64,000 bases of DNA from Streptomyces sp. 840.1. GTDB lineage: Bacteria; Actinomycetota; Actinomycetes; Streptomycetales; Streptomycetaceae. The position numbers and the translations under genes were made by a program. This document shows, in pieces, positions 1-7,434 of the stretch (position 1 is the stretch's first letter; every line of letters begins with the position of its first letter). The notes beneath the pieces were generated by a model. It saw only the letters and a program-made list of their open reading frames with translations. It had not been told where the DNA came from and did not search any database. The stretch spans positions 434,001 to 498,000 of the forward strand of contig NZ_RJUU01000003.1 in assembly GCF_003751445.1 (NCBI RefSeq), read 5' to 3'.

Positions 1-2
1 CC

Positions 3-2234
3 GTCGAGGGCTACTGGAAGGGCCGTGTCGCCGCCGGCGCCCTCCGGGAGACCGCGGCCGGCCTGCGCCGCGCCAACTGGACGCGGCTGGCTGACGCCGG
101 CGTCCACGAGGTGCCCACCGGCGACTTCTCGTACTACGACCACGTCCTGGACACCAGCGTCATGGTCGGCGCGATCCCCGAGCGCCACCGAGCGGCCGTC
201 GATGCCGACGCGCTGGGCGGCTACTTCGCGATGGCCCGCGGCACCCAGGACGTGGCGCCGCTGGAAATGACCAAGTGGTTCGACACCAACTACCACTACC
301 TCGTCCCCGAACTCGGCCCGGACACCGTGTTCAGCGCCGATTCCGCCAAGCAGGTAACGGAGTTGGGGGAGGCCATCGCGCTCGGCCTCACCGCCCGGCC
401 GGTGCTCGTCGGCCCCGTCACCTATCTCCTGCTGGCCAAGCCGGCCCCTGGGGTGCCGGACGGCTTCGAGCCGCTCACCCTGCTCGACCGGCTGCTTCCG
501 GTCTACGCGGAGGTACTCGCCGATCTGCGTGCCGCCGGCGCGGAGTGGGTGCAACTGGACGAACCCGCGCTCGTCCAGGACCGCTCCCCCGCCGAGCTGA
601 ACGCGGTGGCCCGCGCCTGCCGTGAGCTCGGCAGCCTCACCGACCGCCCCAAGCTGCTCGTCGCCTCCTACTTCGACCGGCTCGGTGAGGCCCTGCCCGT
701 TCTGGCTAAGGCCCCGGTGGAGGGTCTGGCCCTGGACTTCACCGGCGCGGCGGCCGCCAACCTCGGCGACCTCGCCGCCGCGGGCGGACTGCCGGGCAAG
801 CGGCTCGTCGCCGGCGTCGTCAACGGCCGCAATATCTGGATCAACGACTACGAGAAGTCCCTCTCCACCCTCGCCACCCTCCTGGGCCTGGCCGACAGTG
901 TCGACGTGGCCGCGTCCTGCTCCCTGCTGCACGTCCCGCTCGACACGGCGCCCGAGAAGGACATCGACCCCCGGATCCTGCGCTGGCTCGCCTTCGCCGG
1001 GCAGAAGACCGCCGAGGTCGTCACGCTGGCCAGGGCACTGACCCGGGGCACCGGGGCCGTCACCACCGAGATCGCCGCCAACCGCGCCGCCCTCGCCTCC
1101 CGCCGGGACTCCCCCATCACCCGTGACCCCGCCGTACGGGCCAGGACCGCGGCCGTCACCGACGCGGACGGGCGGCGCTCCCAGCCGTACGCTGAGCGGA
1201 CCGCCGCCCAGCGCGCCCACCTCGGGCTGCCCCTGCTGCCCACGACGACCATCGGCTCCTTCCCGCAGACGGACGAACTGCGCACCGCACGGGCCGATCT
1301 GCGCGCCGGCCGCATCGACACCGCCGGCTACGAGGAGCGGATCAGGGCCGAGATCCGGGAGGTCATCTCCTTCCAGGAGAAGACCGGCATCGACGTCCTG
1401 GTGCACGGCGAGCCCGAACGCAACGACATGGTGCAGTACTTCGCCGAACAGCTCACCGGCTACCTCGCCACCCGGCACGGCTGGGTCCAGTCCTACGGCA
1501 CCCGCTACGTCCGCCCACCGGTCCTGGCGGGCGACATCTCCCGCCCCGAGCCGATGACGGTGCGCTGGACGACGTACGCCCAGTCCCTCACCGCCCGCCC
1601 CGTCAAGGGCATGCTCACCGGCCCGGTCACCATGCTCGCCTGGTCCTTCGTCCGCGACGACCAGCCACTCGCCGACACCGCCAGGCAGGTCGCCCTCGCC
1701 CTGCGCGACGAGGTCAACGACCTCGAAGCGGGCGGCACTTCGGTTATCCAGGTGGACGAACCCGCGCTGCGCGAGACCCTGCCGCTGCGGACGGCGGACC
1801 GCGCCGCCTACCTGGACTGGGCGACCGAGTCGTTCCGGCTCACCACCGGCGGGGCGCGGCCGGACACCCAGATCCACACCCACATGTGCTACGCCGAGTT
1901 CGGCGACATCGTCCAGGCGATCGACGACCTCGACGCCGATGTCATCAGCCTGGAGGCCGCCCGCTCCCACATGCAGATCGCCCGGGAACTGGCCCGACAC
2001 GGCTACCCCCGCGAGGCCGGGCCCGGCGTCTACGACATCCACTCACCCCGCATCCCCAGCACCGACGAGGCCGCCGCCCTGCTCCGCACGGGACTTGAGG
2101 CCATCCCCGCCGAACGGCTGTGGGTCAACCCCGACTGCGGCCTGAAGACCCGAGGCTGGACCGAGACCAGGGCCTCCCTGGAGAACCTCGTCACCGCGGC
2201 CCGGACCGTCCGGGACGAACTTCCCGCCACCTGA
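3..2234 (+). CDS. metE: MetE, cobalamin-independent methionine synthase (5' end outside window)
   Basis: Transfers a methyl group from 5-methyltetrahydropteroyltri-L-glutamate to homocysteine, the last step of methionine synthesis, in the cytosol. The reading frame is open from base 3; 743 residues are visible. The family is about 750-770 residues long, so only a short N-terminal piece lies upstream. The two-barrel MetE layout is visible: an N-terminal folate-binding half (SYYDHVLDTS, MTKWFDTNYHYLVPE) and a C-terminal catalytic half. The expected zinc ligands are present in HTHMCYAEFGD (His and Cys), in SLEAARSHMQ (Glu) and in NPDCGLKTRG (Cys). HGEPERNDMVQYF is the substrate-binding signature. 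In many actinobacteria metE is controlled by a cobalamin riboswitch upstream, but that region is not in the window. Very confident. Confidence 0.98.
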   Translation, partial: VEGYWKGRVAAGALRETAAGLRRANWTRLADAGVHEVPTGDFSYYDHVLDTSVMVGAIPERHRAAVDADALGGYFAMARGTQDVAPLEMTKWFDTNYHYLVPELGPDTVFSADSAKQVTELGEAIALGLTARPVLVGPVTYLLLAKPAPGVPDGFEPLTLLDRLLPVYAEVLADLRAAGAEWVQLDEPALVQDRSPAELNAVARACRELGSLTDRPKLLVASYFDRLGEALPVLAKAPVEGLALDFTGAAAANLGDLAAAGGLPGKRLVAGVVNGRNIWINDYEKSLSTLATLLGLADSVDVAASCSLLHVPLDTAPEKDIDPRILRWLAFAGQKTAEVVTLARALTRGTGAVTTEIAANRAALASRRDSPITRDPAVRARTAAVTDADGRRSQPYAERTAAQRAHLGLPLLPTTTIGSFPQTDELRTARADLRAGRIDTAGYEERIRAEIREVISFQEKTGIDVLVHGEPERNDMVQYFAEQLTGYLATRHGWVQSYGTRYVRPPVLAGDISRPEPMTVRWTTYAQSLTARPVKGMLTGPVTMLAWSFVRDDQPLADTARQVALALRDEVNDLEAGGTSVIQVDEPALRETLPLRTADRAAYLDWATESFRLTTGGARPDTQIHTHMCYAEFGDIVQAIDDLDADVISLEAARSHMQIARELARHGYPREAGPGVYDIHSPRIPSTDEAAALLRTGLEAIPAERLWVNPDCGLKTRGWTETRASLENLVTAARTVRDELPAT

Positions 2235-2250
2235 CCGGGAAGCGATGAGA

Positions 2251-2295
2251 GGGCCGGGGCACCCGCAGGGTGAGCGCCGGCGGGCGCCCCGGCCC
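2251..2295 (+). terminator. Hairpin terminator after metE
   Basis: GGGCCGGGGC (2251-2260) and GCCCCGGCCC (2286-2295) form a perfect 10-bp stem. The 25-base loop can itself fold through its GC-rich core. It begins 16 bases after the metE stop. There is no U-tract, which is usual for Streptomyces terminators. Confidence 0.6.
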
Positions 2296-2456
2296 GCCAC
2301 CCGTTCCCTGGCCGCTCCGCCCCCTCGTCGTCAACTCATCACGCAACGAACCCCGTTCGGGTGGCACGCGATCTGTTGAGGGAATCGCGCGTAGGTCTGG
2401 GCAGCCTCCCGGCGAAAGATCCTGAAGGGAAAGCCGTCGAAGGGGAAGTCTTGGAA

Positions 2457-3545
2457 GTGTCACCCGAGTACGGGCGCACCATCAGCGAGGGTCCGACCCC
2501 GGCGGACGCCGCCGGTGCGCCCGCCCTGCCCTACCCGAGCGGCTGGTCCGCGCTGGCGTTCTCCCGCGAACTGCGGCCCGGTACCGTACTGACCCGGCCG
2601 CTGGCGGGCCAGGACGTGGTGCTGTACCGGCTGGGCAGCGGGGAGCTACGGGCCGTCCATCCGTACTGTCCCCACCTCGGTGCCCATCTCGGGCTGGCGA
2701 AGGTCGACGGGGACGAGCTCACGTGTCCCTTCCACTTCTTCGCGTTCGGCCCGGACGGCACATGTGTGCGCACGGGGTACGGCACGCCGCCGCCGCGGTC
2801 CGCGCTGACGCAACTGCCCGTGCACGAGGTCAACGGCGCCGTCTTCGTCTGGCGGCACCACGACGGCCGCGCTCCGGACTGGACGGTCCCCCGCTGGCAC
2901 GAGATCGGCCACCGGCCCGCGCGCACGGCCGCCTGGGAGCTGGCCGGAAACGTCCAGGAGGTCATCGAGAACTCGGTGGACCTCGGGCACTTCGCCACCC
3001 TGCACGGCTGGGCCAGGGCCGAGATCGGCGGGCCGGTGGTGTACGAGGACGCCGCGTTCCACGTGTCCATGCGGGCCCACGAGACGGCACCGCTGGTGGG
3101 CAGCTTCACGGTCGACGTCGAGGTGGACGGATACGGGCTCGGCTGCCTGCACGCCGATGTGTACACGCCGCGTTTCGGGCTGCGGATGTGCACGATGGTG
3201 ATGCCGACGGCGATCGGCCCCAACCGGATGCAGTTCCGGCAGTTGAACCGGATCGCCTTCACCGAACCGGGCCGGCTGCCGCCTCCGCTCGCGCGAGCGG
3301 TCAGCCGCGCCGCCGCCCGGCTCCTGGACCGCGCCATCTTCCGGTCGAGTTGCGAGTTCACGGCGGCCGACTTCCCGATCTGGCACCACAAGCAGTACCA
3401 GCAGCCGCCCCGGCTGGCCTCGGGCGACGGACCGATCGGCCCGTTCCGGCGCTGGGCCCGGCGGTTCTACCCCCCGCCGCCCGGCAACGGGCCTGTGCCA
3501 CGGCCCGTCCGCGGCGAGGAGGAGGACACGGCCGTGCTCTCCTGA
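2457..3545 (+). CDS. Rieske [2Fe-2S] non-heme iron oxygenase
   Basis: A 362-residue Rieske oxygenase, expected to hydroxylate or desaturate a hydrophobic substrate using electrons from a separate reductase. The N-terminal Rieske domain has the paired ligands YCPHLGAH (C-x-H) and CPFHFF (C-x2-H). The catalytic domain has the mononuclear-iron motif DLGHFATLH (D-x2-H-x4-H). The C-terminal FPIWHHKQY segment resembles the KshA/cholesterol 7-desaturase (DAF-36) branch, so a sterol-like or other lipophilic substrate is possible but not shown. I chose GTG 2457 because AAGGGGAAG lies 8-9 bases upstream; TTG 2451 and GTG 2361 are in-frame alternatives. No reductase or ferredoxin gene is adjacent. Family assignment is firm; substrate unknown. 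Confidence 0.9.
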   Translation: MSPEYGRTISEGPTPADAAGAPALPYPSGWSALAFSRELRPGTVLTRPLAGQDVVLYRLGSGELRAVHPYCPHLGAHLGLAKVDGDELTCPFHFFAFGPDGTCVRTGYGTPPPRSALTQLPVHEVNGAVFVWRHHDGRAPDWTVPRWHEIGHRPARTAAWELAGNVQEVIENSVDLGHFATLHGWARAEIGGPVVYEDAAFHVSMRAHETAPLVGSFTVDVEVDGYGLGCLHADVYTPRFGLRMCTMVMPTAIGPNRMQFRQLNRIAFTEPGRLPPPLARAVSRAAARLLDRAIFRSSCEFTAADFPIWHHKQYQQPPRLASGDGPIGPFRRWARRFYPPPPGNGPVPRPVRGEEEDTAVLS

Positions 3546-3581
3546 CCCCGGCCCCGGGGACGGTGCACCGGCCCCGGAGGC

Positions 3582-4319
3582 TCAGCCGCGTCGGCGGAGG
3601 TAGGCGTCCAGCTCCGCGGCCCCGGTCAGCATCGCCCGGCCGCGGGCGGACAGCCGGCCGCGCCAGTCGTCCAGTGCGGCCTCCATCGGTTCGAGCCCGC
3701 CAGCCGAGCGCACCTGGGCGATCAGCGGGGCGATCTGCTCCAGGAGGTATCCGCCCCGCCGCAGTTGATGGGTCAGCCGGGCGTCCCGGACATCGGCCTC
3801 GTCGTAGACGCGGTACCCCGTCAGCGGGTCACGGCCCGGGTTCACCAGTCCGGCACCCTCCCACTTCCGCAGCGTCGCCGGCCGGATGCCCAGCTTCCCG
3901 GCGAGCGGCCCGATGAACGCGCCGGCGTCACCCGCCCCGGCCGGGGGATGGGGCTCGGACGCCGTGCCGGGCTCCAGGTCGCGCAGGGCGCTCTCCACGT
4001 CCCGGAGGGTCCGGCGGTCGTCGAGGAGCTGGGCGTGGCTCTCGTCGATGAGGCGGAACGCGTGCTCGGCCGCGCCCTCGTTGACCGCCCGCATGATCAG
4101 CGTCGCCCTCGGGTGACCGTGGCCGGGCACCAGGGCGAGAAACGCGCGCAGCGCGCCCGCGTGCAGTGGCGTGTAGGTGCGGTACCCGCTGGGTGTGCGG
4201 TCGGCCGCCGGAAGGATGCCGGCCTCCTCGTAGTTCCGCACCGCCTGCGTGGACAGACCGTGCCCGCGTGCCAGATCGACCGGCCTGAGCCGCTCACCAC
4301 TTTGAAGGTTTTGCTTCAC
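3582..4319 (-). CDS. TioE-like regulator with two MerR-type DNA-binding domains
   Basis: A 245-residue regulator with two winged-helix MerR domains in one chain. The first (about residues 9-60) carries LSTQAVRNYEEAGILP and GYRTYTP; the second (about 135-200) carries IRPATLRKWEGAGLV and GYRVYDEADV. Ordinary MerR proteins have one such domain and dimerise, so this protein could act as a pseudo-dimer or bind two sites. The TioE-type annotation of such double-MerR proteins fits. It is divergent from the esterase-like gene at 4411. The space between holds three phased 11-bp repeats and an 18-bp palindrome, so it probably controls that gene and itself. GTG 4319 is my choice; ATG 4352 in the same frame would add 11 residues encoded by the repeats. 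Effector unknown. Confidence 0.88.
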   Translation of the reverse strand: MKQNLQSGERLRPVDLARGHGLSTQAVRNYEEAGILPAADRTPSGYRTYTPLHAGALRAFLALVPGHGHPRATLIMRAVNEGAAEHAFRLIDESHAQLLDDRRTLRDVESALRDLEPGTASEPHPPAGAGDAGAFIGPLAGKLGIRPATLRKWEGAGLVNPGRDPLTGYRVYDEADVRDARLTHQLRRGGYLLEQIAPLIAQVRSAGGLEPMEAALDDWRGRLSARGRAMLTGAAELDAYLRRRG

Positions 4320-4323
4320 CGGT

Positions 4324-4356
4324 CTGCCATTTCCCTGCCATTTCTCTGGCATTTCT
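4324..4356. repeat. Three tandem 11-bp repeats in the divergent promoter region
   Basis: Three consecutive 11-bp units: CTGCCATTTCC (4324-4334), CTGCCATTTCT (4335-4345) and CTGGCATTTCT (4346-4356). The period is close to one helical turn. They lie directly upstream of the GTG 4319 start of the double-MerR gene. If translation begins at ATG 4352 they would be coding. They could be a phased regulator array. Confidence 0.7.
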
Positions 4357-4389
4357 CCGCCGCGTTTCCGAGAAAGTCTCCACCGTTGG

Positions 4390-4407
4390 TTCAACGATAC
4401 CGTTGAA
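4390..4407. promoter_or_regulatory. Imperfect 18-bp palindrome overlapping a leaderless promoter
   Basis: TTCAACGATACCGTTGAA matches its own reverse complement at 16 of 18 positions. It ends three bases before ATG 4411. TACCGT (4398-4403) fits a -10 element and would place the start of transcription at the ATG, giving a leaderless message. A protein bound here would cover the -10. The facing double-MerR protein is the obvious candidate binder. Confidence 0.6.
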
Positions 4408-4410
4408 GGC

Positions 4411-5613
4411 ATGGCTACTGACATCAAGGGCACCACGCACGCCGTCGAGGCCTGCGCGGTCATGAAGCTGCTTCCCCGCCGGCCTCGGCTGCTCGCTCTG
4501 GGCGAGCCCACCCACGGCGCCGGCACGGTGCTCGACGCACGCAACAAGCTCTTCCGTCAGCTCGTCGAGCAGGAGGGCTACCGGACGATCGCCATCGAGA
4601 GCGACTGTCTGATGGGCCTGCTCGTGGACGCCTACGTCACCTCGGGCACCGGCACTCTCGACGAGGTCATGGAGCACGGATTCAGCCACGAGTGGGGCGC
4701 CTTCGCGGGCAACCGCGAGCTCGTGCGCTGGATGCGGGCTCACAACGAGGACCGGCCCGCGTCCGAGCGTGTCCGCTTCTCCGGTTTCGACGGGCCGTTG
4801 GAGATCACCGGCGCCGCGAGCCCCCGGCAGGCCCTCACCTCGCTGCACGCCTATCTCTCGGCCCATACGGACACGGACCTGCTCCCCTGCGCCGCCGGCA
4901 CGCTCGACCGGCTGCTCGGCTCCGACGAGCAGTGGGCCGAGCCCGCCGCGATGATGGACCCGGCCCGCTCCTTCGGGCGGTCGGCGGAGGCCAGGGAGCT
5001 GCGGCTGCTCACCGACGATCTCGTGGCGCTGCTCGATGCCCGGACACCGCAGCTGATCGCATCGGACTCGCATGAGGGTCTGCACCTGGCGCGCCTGTAC
5101 GGGCGTACCGCCGTCGGGCTGCTCCGCTACCACTTCTGGATGGCCGACACGTCACCGAGCCGCCTGCCCTGGCTGATGAGCCTGCGGGACTCCATGATGG
5201 CCGCCAACCTGCTCGCCCTCGCCGAACAGGGACCGGCGCTCGTCAACGCCCACAACGGGCACCTCCAGCGGGACCGGAGCACGACGCGGATGAGCGGCCG
5301 GCCGCTTGAGTGGTGGAGCGCCGGCGCGCTCGTGGACACCCGCCTGGGCGAGGAGTACGCCTTCCTGGCCACGGTCCTGGGCACGATGCCGCACCACGGG
5401 GTGAGCACCCCGCCGCCGGACAGCCTCGAAGGGCTCCTGTACGCGCTCCCGGACGACAGCCGCGTCGTCGACGCGGCCGGGCTGGCCGCCGCACTCGGTG
5501 GGACACGGCCCGCCCCTCGGGTTTCCCCGTACTACGGCTACTCACCGCTCGACCCGGCCCACCTGGACCGGATCGACGGGCTCGTGTTCGTCAAGGACGT
5601 CCCGCAGAGCTAG
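4411..5613 (+). CDS. Erythromycin esterase family protein
   Basis: A 400-residue member of the EreA/EreB (PF05139) family. These proteins hydrolyse macrolide lactones, or in many environmental members have unknown substrates. Visible motifs are LGEPTHGAGT near residue 30 (the Glu/His region that holds the catalytic base in Ere enzymes), TIAIES, SHEWGAFAGNRELVRWMRAHN, and AHNGHLQRD in the C-terminal half. The length matches the family (about 400). It is transcribed divergently from the double-MerR regulator, which suggests an inducible detoxification gene. ATG 4411 directly follows the operator palindrome and is probably leaderless; ATG 4462 is an alternative. Resistance to macrolides is possible but cannot be claimed from sequence. 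Confidence 0.87.
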   Translation: MATDIKGTTHAVEACAVMKLLPRRPRLLALGEPTHGAGTVLDARNKLFRQLVEQEGYRTIAIESDCLMGLLVDAYVTSGTGTLDEVMEHGFSHEWGAFAGNRELVRWMRAHNEDRPASERVRFSGFDGPLEITGAASPRQALTSLHAYLSAHTDTDLLPCAAGTLDRLLGSDEQWAEPAAMMDPARSFGRSAEARELRLLTDDLVALLDARTPQLIASDSHEGLHLARLYGRTAVGLLRYHFWMADTSPSRLPWLMSLRDSMMAANLLALAEQGPALVNAHNGHLQRDRSTTRMSGRPLEWWSAGALVDTRLGEEYAFLATVLGTMPHHGVSTPPPDSLEGLLYALPDDSRVVDAAGLAAALGGTRPAPRVSPYYGYSPLDPAHLDRIDGLVFVKDVPQS

Positions 5614-5732
5614 GGCCTCTCGTTTGGATCAGGCCGGGCTCGCGGTGTCCGGCACGGGTGTACTGATCACGAGCTGGTCCTCGCACCGGATACGGGCGCC
5701 GGCCATCGGCATTGTCAGAGCCGCCTGGCACC

Positions 5733-6359
5733 ATGATCGGCATGAGCGAAACAACTGGGCCTGAAGAGAATGAAGTTGCCGGTGCTCTGACCACACCGGA
5801 GGAGTGGCGTGTCTTTCTGAAGCGGTACGGCGAGCTGTACGTGAAGGTCCGTGCCGACGACGACGAGCTGGCCGATCTGCTGGATGACGATCAGCTGGAG
5901 GTTCTGGACCGAGGGGGGCGCCTCGAGCTGTGGCTGGGTGAAGCCCCTGCCCGGGAGGATGCTCTGGTGGCATCCGAGGAGCGGCTCGGAGTGAGGTTCC
6001 CACCCAGCCTGCGGGGATTCTTCCTGACGAGCGACGGGTGGACGCACATCGAAGACTACGTGGACGGTGTTCATTCCTGCGGTCGCGTCTTGTGGATGCG
6101 GGACAGCGAGGCCGGCGGACGCGTGACCGATACCTACGACTCGATACCCGGCAACGAGGACGATGTTCAGTTGTTCCGCCGGTCCATCGAGATCGCCCGG
6201 GGAGAGGACTTCTGGTTGCTCGATCCGAGCGACGTCGGGCCGGACGGCGAGTGGGCCGCCTACGAGTTCGCACCGAAGTACGGCAACCCGACGAAGTACC
6301 CCAGCTTCTGCGCGTTGATGCGCTCCGGGTACGAGAGCATGGAGGAGGACGAGGACTGA
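5733..6359 (+). CDS. SMI1/KNR4 family protein
   Basis: A 208-residue acidic soluble protein. The segment ASEERLGVRFPPSLRGFFLTSDGW is the SMI1/KNR4 signature (E..LG..lPP..r.F....dG), followed by VLWMRDSE and FWLLDPSDVG. In bacteria this fold often serves as an immunity protein for contact-dependent or polymorphic toxins, but many Streptomyces copies stand alone and have no known job. No toxin gene is adjacent. Starts at ATG 5733, ATG 5742 and TTG 5712 are all in frame; no clear ribosome-binding site separates them. The C-terminus is a short acidic tail (EEDED). Confidence 0.8.
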   Translation: MIGMSETTGPEENEVAGALTTPEEWRVFLKRYGELYVKVRADDDELADLLDDDQLEVLDRGGRLELWLGEAPAREDALVASEERLGVRFPPSLRGFFLTSDGWTHIEDYVDGVHSCGRVLWMRDSEAGGRVTDTYDSIPGNEDDVQLFRRSIEIARGEDFWLLDPSDVGPDGEWAAYEFAPKYGNPTKYPSFCALMRSGYESMEEDED

Positions 6360-6379
6360 GTCGGTTCCGCCGGGGACGG

Positions 6380-7399
6380 TCAGCTGCGCCCGCCCTCGCG
6401 CACCGTGCAGGTGTCCGTGTCCGCCGGGCACCAGTGCGTCCGCCCGCCGACCAGATGGAGTTCGAGGTCGGCGTCGCGCATGCCGTGGTCATCGAGGGCG
6501 GCACGGAGCGCGGTCGGCGCGGGCTGCGGCGGGAGTCCGAGCACGCCGATCACGACGATGCCGTTGCGGGCCTCGACGGACGCGATCTGCCATTTCCCGG
6601 TGGCGGCCCACTTCTCCGCGACCGGCCGGGCGTCGGCGGCCAGCGAGCGGTCCCGGGCGACGGTGACGGTGCCCGCGGTGAGCGGGGCCGCGACGAGCAC
6701 GACCACACACACCACGGCGGCGAGCGTCCTGCCTCGGAACTCCCCCACACGCATGTCCGCCCGCTCGGCTCCCGCCCGGACTCCGTAGACCAGGAAGACC
6801 ACGGTGCCGGTGGCGACGATGGCGGCGACGTTGGTGGCGAACAGCAGCGCCGACTGCCCGGCGTCGTGGTAGCGGTGCGCGGTGAGCAGCAGCCCGGTGA
6901 CGGCGAGCGGCGGCACCAGCGAGATGGCGATCGCGACGCCGGGCAGGGTGTCGGAGATGTCGGCGCGCACGAGGGCGAACGCGCCGACGGTGCCGGTGGC
7001 CAGGGCCGCGAGCAGGTCGATGAGGCGGGGGCTGATGCGTGAGGCGACCTGGCTGTTGGAGGCGTAGGCGTCGGGCGGGGAGACGATCCAGCCGAGCAGC
7101 ATGCCGATCGCGACCACGGCGAGGGCGCCGCCCAGCATCAGCAGCAGGCAGCGTGTCACCTGCCGGCGGCGTGCCAGGACGAGGGCCAGGGCGCAGCCGA
7201 GGATCGGTGTCATCAGCGGGGCGACGATCATCGCGCCGATCACGGTGGCGGTGGAGTCCCCGACCACACCGGCGCCGGCGATGGCGGCGGAGAGCACGAG
7301 CAGGCCCCAGAACCGGGTCGAGCCGGGGCTGCGGACTCCGCGCTCGATGAACAGGGTTCCGGTCATCCGCCGGACCGCGTCCGCGTCGACTCCCGCCAT
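6380..7399 (-). CDS. DUF389 integral membrane protein
   Basis: A 339-residue membrane protein of the DUF389 (TIGR00341-like) family, whose biochemical role is not established. The hallmark segment GDSTATVIGAMIVAPLMTPILG lies at about residues 45-67. Five or six further hydrophobic helices follow: LLLMLGGALAVVAIGMLLGW, LIDLLAALATGTVGAFALV, GVAIAISLVPPLAVTGLLL, LLFATNVAAIVATGTVVFLV and LAAVVCVVVLVAAPLTAG. A soluble C-terminal domain (about 90 residues) with Cys residues (HWCPADTDTCTV) comes last. ATG 7399 has AAAGGACC upstream. Only 35 bases separate it from the membrane gene at 7435-8907 on the same strand, so the two are probably co-transcribed. Confidence 0.88.
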   Translation of the reverse strand: MAGVDADAVRRMTGTLFIERGVRSPGSTRFWGLLVLSAAIAGAGVVGDSTATVIGAMIVAPLMTPILGCALALVLARRRQVTRCLLLMLGGALAVVAIGMLLGWIVSPPDAYASNSQVASRISPRLIDLLAALATGTVGAFALVRADISDTLPGVAIAISLVPPLAVTGLLLTAHRYHDAGQSALLFATNVAAIVATGTVVFLVYGVRAGAERADMRVGEFRGRTLAAVVCVVVLVAAPLTAGTVTVARDRSLAADARPVAEKWAATGKWQIASVEARNGIVVIGVLGLPPQPAPTALRAALDDHGMRDADLELHLVGGRTHWCPADTDTCTVREGGRS

Positions 7400-7434
7400 G
7401 GCAGAGGTCCTTTCTGTCGGGTGACCGCGTCCGG

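Noticed and set aside
5614..5732. GGGCCTCTCGTTTGGATCA just after the esterase-like gene, resembling an insertion-sequence end
   Set aside because: Only one copy is in the window, there is no transposase fragment and no target duplication, so an IS remnant cannot be supported.
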